DNA of 33,360 bases from Pararhodobacter sp. (GTDB lineage Bacteria; Pseudomonadota; Alphaproteobacteria; Rhodobacterales; Rhodobacteraceae). Positions within the stretch are counted from its first letter, which is position 1; every line of letters starts with the position of its first letter. The translations under genes and the position numbers were made by a program. The stretch covers positions 1-33,360 of the forward strand of contig JAFIED010000269.1 in assembly GCA_020832805.1 (NCBI GenBank), given 5' to 3'. Below, piece by piece: positions 30,963 to 33,360 of this stretch. The notes beneath the pieces were generated by a model. That model searched no databases and was not told the DNA's origin. It saw only the letters and a list, made by a program, of their open reading frames with translations.

Positions 30963-31832
30963 ATGGCCACACCCAACCTTCACCACCTGCGGCTGTTCCG
31001 CGCCGTGGCCCATGACGGCACGCTGACCGGGGCGGCGCGGCGGCTGAATCTGTCGCCTTCGGCGCTGTCGGCGCAGCTGCGTGCGCTGGAGGCGGCGCTG
31101 GGCCATGACCTGTTCGAGCGGCGCGGGCGCGGGCTGCTGATGACCGAGGCGGGGCGCATCGCGCTGGATCATGCCGACGCGATCTTTCGCACCGCCGAGG
31201 ATCTGACCGCGATCCTGCGCCAGCACGGTCCGGGGCGGCGGGCGCTGCGGGTGGGGGCGCTGGCCACGCTGTCACGCAATTTTCAGCTTGAATTCCTGCG
31301 CCCGGTCCTGGGGCGGGCGGATGTCGAGGTGGTGCTGCGTTCGGGCAGTCAGGCGGAATTGCTGCGCGGGTTGGAGGCATTGGCACAAGATGTGGTGCTG
31401 ACAAATCTGGCCCCGCCGCGCGATGCTGCCAGCCGCTATCTTGTGCATCGCATGGCCCAGCAGCCGGTCAGCCTGATCGGCACGCCCGCGCGGATCGGCA
31501 ATGCCATGCCGCTGTCGGCACGGTTGTCCGGGGCGCCCCTGATCCTGCCAGCCCCGGAAACGGCGCTGCGTGCGGGGTTTGATGCGCTTGTCTCGCGGTT
31601 GGGCATTGCCGTGTCGATCGTGGCAGAGGTGGATGACATGGCGATGATGCGGCTTCTGGTGCGGGAAGATGTCGGCCTGGCGGTCATTCCGCGGATTGTG
31701 GTGCAAGACGAGCTGGCGGCGGGTGTTCTGGCCGAGGCCGATGCCCTGCCGGACATGGAAGAGACATTTCTGGCCGTCACCCTGCAGCGCCGTTTTCCAA
31801 ACCCGGTGTTGGCCGACCTGTTGCGGGGCTGA
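30963..31832 (+). CDS. LysR-family transcriptional regulator (CmpR/CbbR-like or NhaR-like)
   Basis: 289 aa from ATG 30963, behind GAAGGG. The N-terminal winged helix reads HHLRLFRAVAHDGTLTGAARRLNLSPSALSAQLRALEAALGHDLFERRGRGLLMTEAG. The remainder is a two-lobe effector domain beginning LRVGALATLSRNFQLEFLRPVL, a form seen in NhaR-type LysR proteins. It is divergent from the sbtA-sbtB pair across 123 nt that contain a palindromic T-N11-A site, so it almost certainly controls that pair. The effector could be a carbon-limitation metabolite or sodium; the sequence does not tell. Confidence 0.92.
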   Translation: MATPNLHHLRLFRAVAHDGTLTGAARRLNLSPSALSAQLRALEAALGHDLFERRGRGLLMTEAGRIALDHADAIFRTAEDLTAILRQHGPGRRALRVGALATLSRNFQLEFLRPVLGRADVEVVLRSGSQAELLRGLEALAQDVVLTNLAPPRDAASRYLVHRMAQQPVSLIGTPARIGNAMPLSARLSGAPLILPAPETALRAGFDALVSRLGIAVSIVAEVDDMAMMRLLVREDVGLAVIPRIVVQDELAAGVLAEADALPDMEETFLAVTLQRRFPNPVLADLLRG

Positions 31833-32233
31833 ATGCCCCGCCATGGCCGCGCGCCCTGCGCGTCCTGAGGGCAGCACTGCATTGTCCGCCTGCCGGCACC
31901 CGGCATTTCGGCTCTCGATTGCTTGAGCTGATCGTAGTACAATTTTCTGGGCAGCGATCAACTTCCTGACCAGCGTCCCTCCACTCCACTGGATGATACT
32001 GGTTAGGCCACTATCCACACCGTCATGGAAACATTCTTCAGAGTGTCTGTTTCACCTTGCCGATATCCTTTGGTGGGTCTGGGGGAACGGCCCAGAACGT
32101 GAATCCTGCCCGCGCGGGACTTCCCAGGAACAACGCCGCGGCACCGCATTCAGTGTCTTTTCGCAAGTCCTGTCGCCCTCGATTGTGAGACGCTGACGCA
32201 CAGACAGTTCGAAGCTCTTGGGAGGAGACATCG
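31833..32233. other. 401-nt gene-free stretch before the TRAP gene
   Basis: Visibly less GC-rich than its surroundings. No ORF in either strand has family features. It contains an imperfect inverted repeat (GGATGATACTGG...CCACTATCC, 31991-32016) that could be a regulator site and a 10-bp palindrome CCCGCGCGGG (32109-32118). It ends in GGAGGA, the ribosome-binding site of the next gene. I saw no terminator with a T run behind the LysR gene. Confidence 0.5.
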
Positions 32234-33262
32234 ATGCGTACACCTTCGGCTCTTGCCGTGTCGGCGCTTGCGCTGGCGCTGACCGCTGGCCCGCTCGCGG
32301 CAGAAACCGTCCTGCGTTATTCGCAGTGGTTGCCGCCAACGCACCAGTTGCGGGTCAACGTCATCGACCCCTATCTGGAACGCTGGGCCGAGGTGACCGG
32401 CGGCGCTGTCCGCGTGGAACCGACGCCGGCGATTGTCGGTACCCTGGCCGGGCAGTTCGACACCGTGCTGGACGGTATCGTGGATATCGTCTTCATTCTG
32501 AACGGGGTGACGCCAGGCCGGCTGGACCTGCAGCAGGTGGGCGAGTTGCCATTCCTGGGCAACAGTGCAGAGGCCACGTCGGTCGCCTATTGGCGTACCT
32601 ATCAGGAGCGTTTGTCCCGTTACGGCGAATTCGACGGGGTGGTGCCGCTGGCGGTATTCACGCACGGACCAGGCGCGATATACCTCAACAGCGGCATCAT
32701 GACCTCGCTTGGCGACGTGCGCGGCAAGCGGTTGCGCGTCGGGTCCGAGGCCGTGGGCCGGTCGGTCAGTGCGCTGGGGGGCGTGCCGGTGCAGACGCCG
32801 CTGAACGAGATCTACGAGGTGTTGTCCACCGGCGTGGTCGATGGCGTGTTGATGAACCTGGAGGCGGCGCAAAGCTTCAACCTCATAGAGGTGCTGCCCG
32901 ATGCCTCGCAGATCCCCGGCGGCATCTACAACCTGACAATGTCGATCCTGATCAACGAGGATAGCTGGAACGCCTTGGCGCCCGAGCATCAGGAGGCAAT
33001 CATGGCGATCTCTGGCGAACCGCTGGTGCGGGAGTTGGGCCGATGGCAGGATCTGAACGATGAGGCCGGGATCGCCGCACTGGAGGCAGCGGGGCGCACC
33101 GTCGCGCCGATCTCCGACGAACTGGTCGCCGAAATGGAGGCAGCGTTGACCCCGGTGTTCAGCGCCTGGTTCGACCGTGCCCGGGAGTTGGGTGCCGAAG
33201 ACCCAGAGGCGATCCTTGAGGCCTTCCGAGCGCATGTGGCAGAGATTGAAGCCGAGATGTAA
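32234..33262 (+). CDS. TRAP transporter substrate-binding protein, DctP family
   Basis: 342 aa from ATG 32234, with GGAGGA seven bases upstream. A signal peptide is present (RTPSALAVSALALALTAGPLAA, cleaved near residue 23). The mature part begins ETVLRYSQWLPPTHQLRVNVIDPYLERWAEVTGG, typical DctP. The carboxylate-binding Arg lies in GKRLRVG, followed by the family string PVQTPLNEIYEVLSTGVVDG. It binds an organic acid in the periplasm and passes it to a DctQ-DctM permease driven by sodium or proton flow. The permease genes would be expected next but lie beyond the window, or are lost in the poor-quality end sequence. The ligand is not identifiable. Confidence 0.93.
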   Translation: MRTPSALAVSALALALTAGPLAAETVLRYSQWLPPTHQLRVNVIDPYLERWAEVTGGAVRVEPTPAIVGTLAGQFDTVLDGIVDIVFILNGVTPGRLDLQQVGELPFLGNSAEATSVAYWRTYQERLSRYGEFDGVVPLAVFTHGPGAIYLNSGIMTSLGDVRGKRLRVGSEAVGRSVSALGGVPVQTPLNEIYEVLSTGVVDGVLMNLEAAQSFNLIEVLPDASQIPGGIYNLTMSILINEDSWNALAPEHQEAIMAISGEPLVRELGRWQDLNDEAGIAALEAAGRTVAPISDELVAEMEAALTPVFSAWFDRARELGAEDPEAILEAFRAHVAEIEAEM

Positions 33263-33274
33263 GCGCGGATGAGC

Positions 33275-33360
33275 GGCGCCCGGGCGCCCCGGCGCCCCCC
33301 CCCCGCAAACGGGTAATCCCCAGGCCGGCGCTGTAGGGCGGGCCCCGCCCCCGCCGGGGC
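33275..33360. other. Low-complexity GC-rich right edge
   Basis: After the dctP-type stop comes a perfect 14-nt palindrome GGCGCCCGGGCGCC (33275-33288), a 10-C run (33295-33304), and then G/C-only blocks to the end. An ATG at 33269 opens a frame of only 15 codons. The palindrome may be the transcript end or a stem between dctP and dctQ genes. The remainder looks like unreliable contig-end sequence. Confidence 0.5.

Noticed and set aside
31272-32018. 248-aa minus ORF extending into the gene-free stretch
   Set aside because: Mostly antisense to the LysR gene, no motifs; not a transposase remnant I can recognise.

Overview
The window is GC-rich, densely packed bacterial DNA that looks like a member of the Rhodobacterales/Rhodobacteraceae (Alphaproteobacteria). 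This placement is inference. It rests on the DUF1489 and DUF2333 proteins, a class II (B12-dependent) ribonucleotide reductase, the codon use and the TRAP-transporter content. The complete Mrp-type antiporter would fit a marine, saline or alkaline habitat. Both ends run into C-rich homopolymers (41 C at 103-143 and about 10 C near 33295), which look like assembly break points. I saw no tRNA, rRNA, insertion sequence, integrase or CRISPR array.

Layout. (1) 1-550: tail of an unidentified CDS and a convergent small cupin of the manganese hydroxynitrile-lyase-like type. (2) 701-5173: an apparent catabolic module made of a GntR/FCD regulator, a divergent class I glutamine amidotransferase-like hydrolase, a cytochrome P450, a glutamine-synthetase-like ligase and a [2Fe-2S] ferredoxin. 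A similar AT-rich palindromic motif lies upstream of the regulator and inside the divergent GATase/P450 promoter region. My reading is a gamma-glutamylation route for an amine: ligase attaches glutamate, P450 plus ferredoxin oxidises, GATase hydrolyses. This is the strongest candidate for an undescribed system. (3) 5407-9908: RND efflux pair (adaptor and inner-membrane pump) without an outer-membrane channel. (4) 10059-16530: mostly chromosomal genes, namely acyl-CoA thioesterase, SDR oxidoreductase, DUF1489, a GYF_2-DUF805 membrane protein, nrdJ and rsgA. (5) 16761-26131, all minus strand: an Mrp/Mnh cation/proton antiporter operon with overlapping genes in the order E-F-G-(MbhD-MbhE-B fusion)-C-D-A core-third antiporter subunit. 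An OLD-like ATPase with degenerate TOPRIM motifs follows 35 nt downstream. (6) 26132-26761: a hairpin-rich intergenic region leading into a small basic protein. (7) 26964-29456: DUF2333 protein divergent from an ECF sigma/anti-sigma pair. (8) 29521-31832: SbtA-type bicarbonate transporter and PII-like SbtB partner, divergent from a LysR regulator with a 19-bp AT-rich palindrome between them. (9) 31833-33262: a gene-free stretch, then a DctP-type TRAP solute-binding protein; the window ends before any TRAP permease gene.

Convergent or terminal gene ends repeatedly carry strong hairpins, so most transcription-unit borders can be read from the sequence. Start codons were moved inward from the ORF track in many genes, on the basis of Shine-Dalgarno sequences and family lengths.
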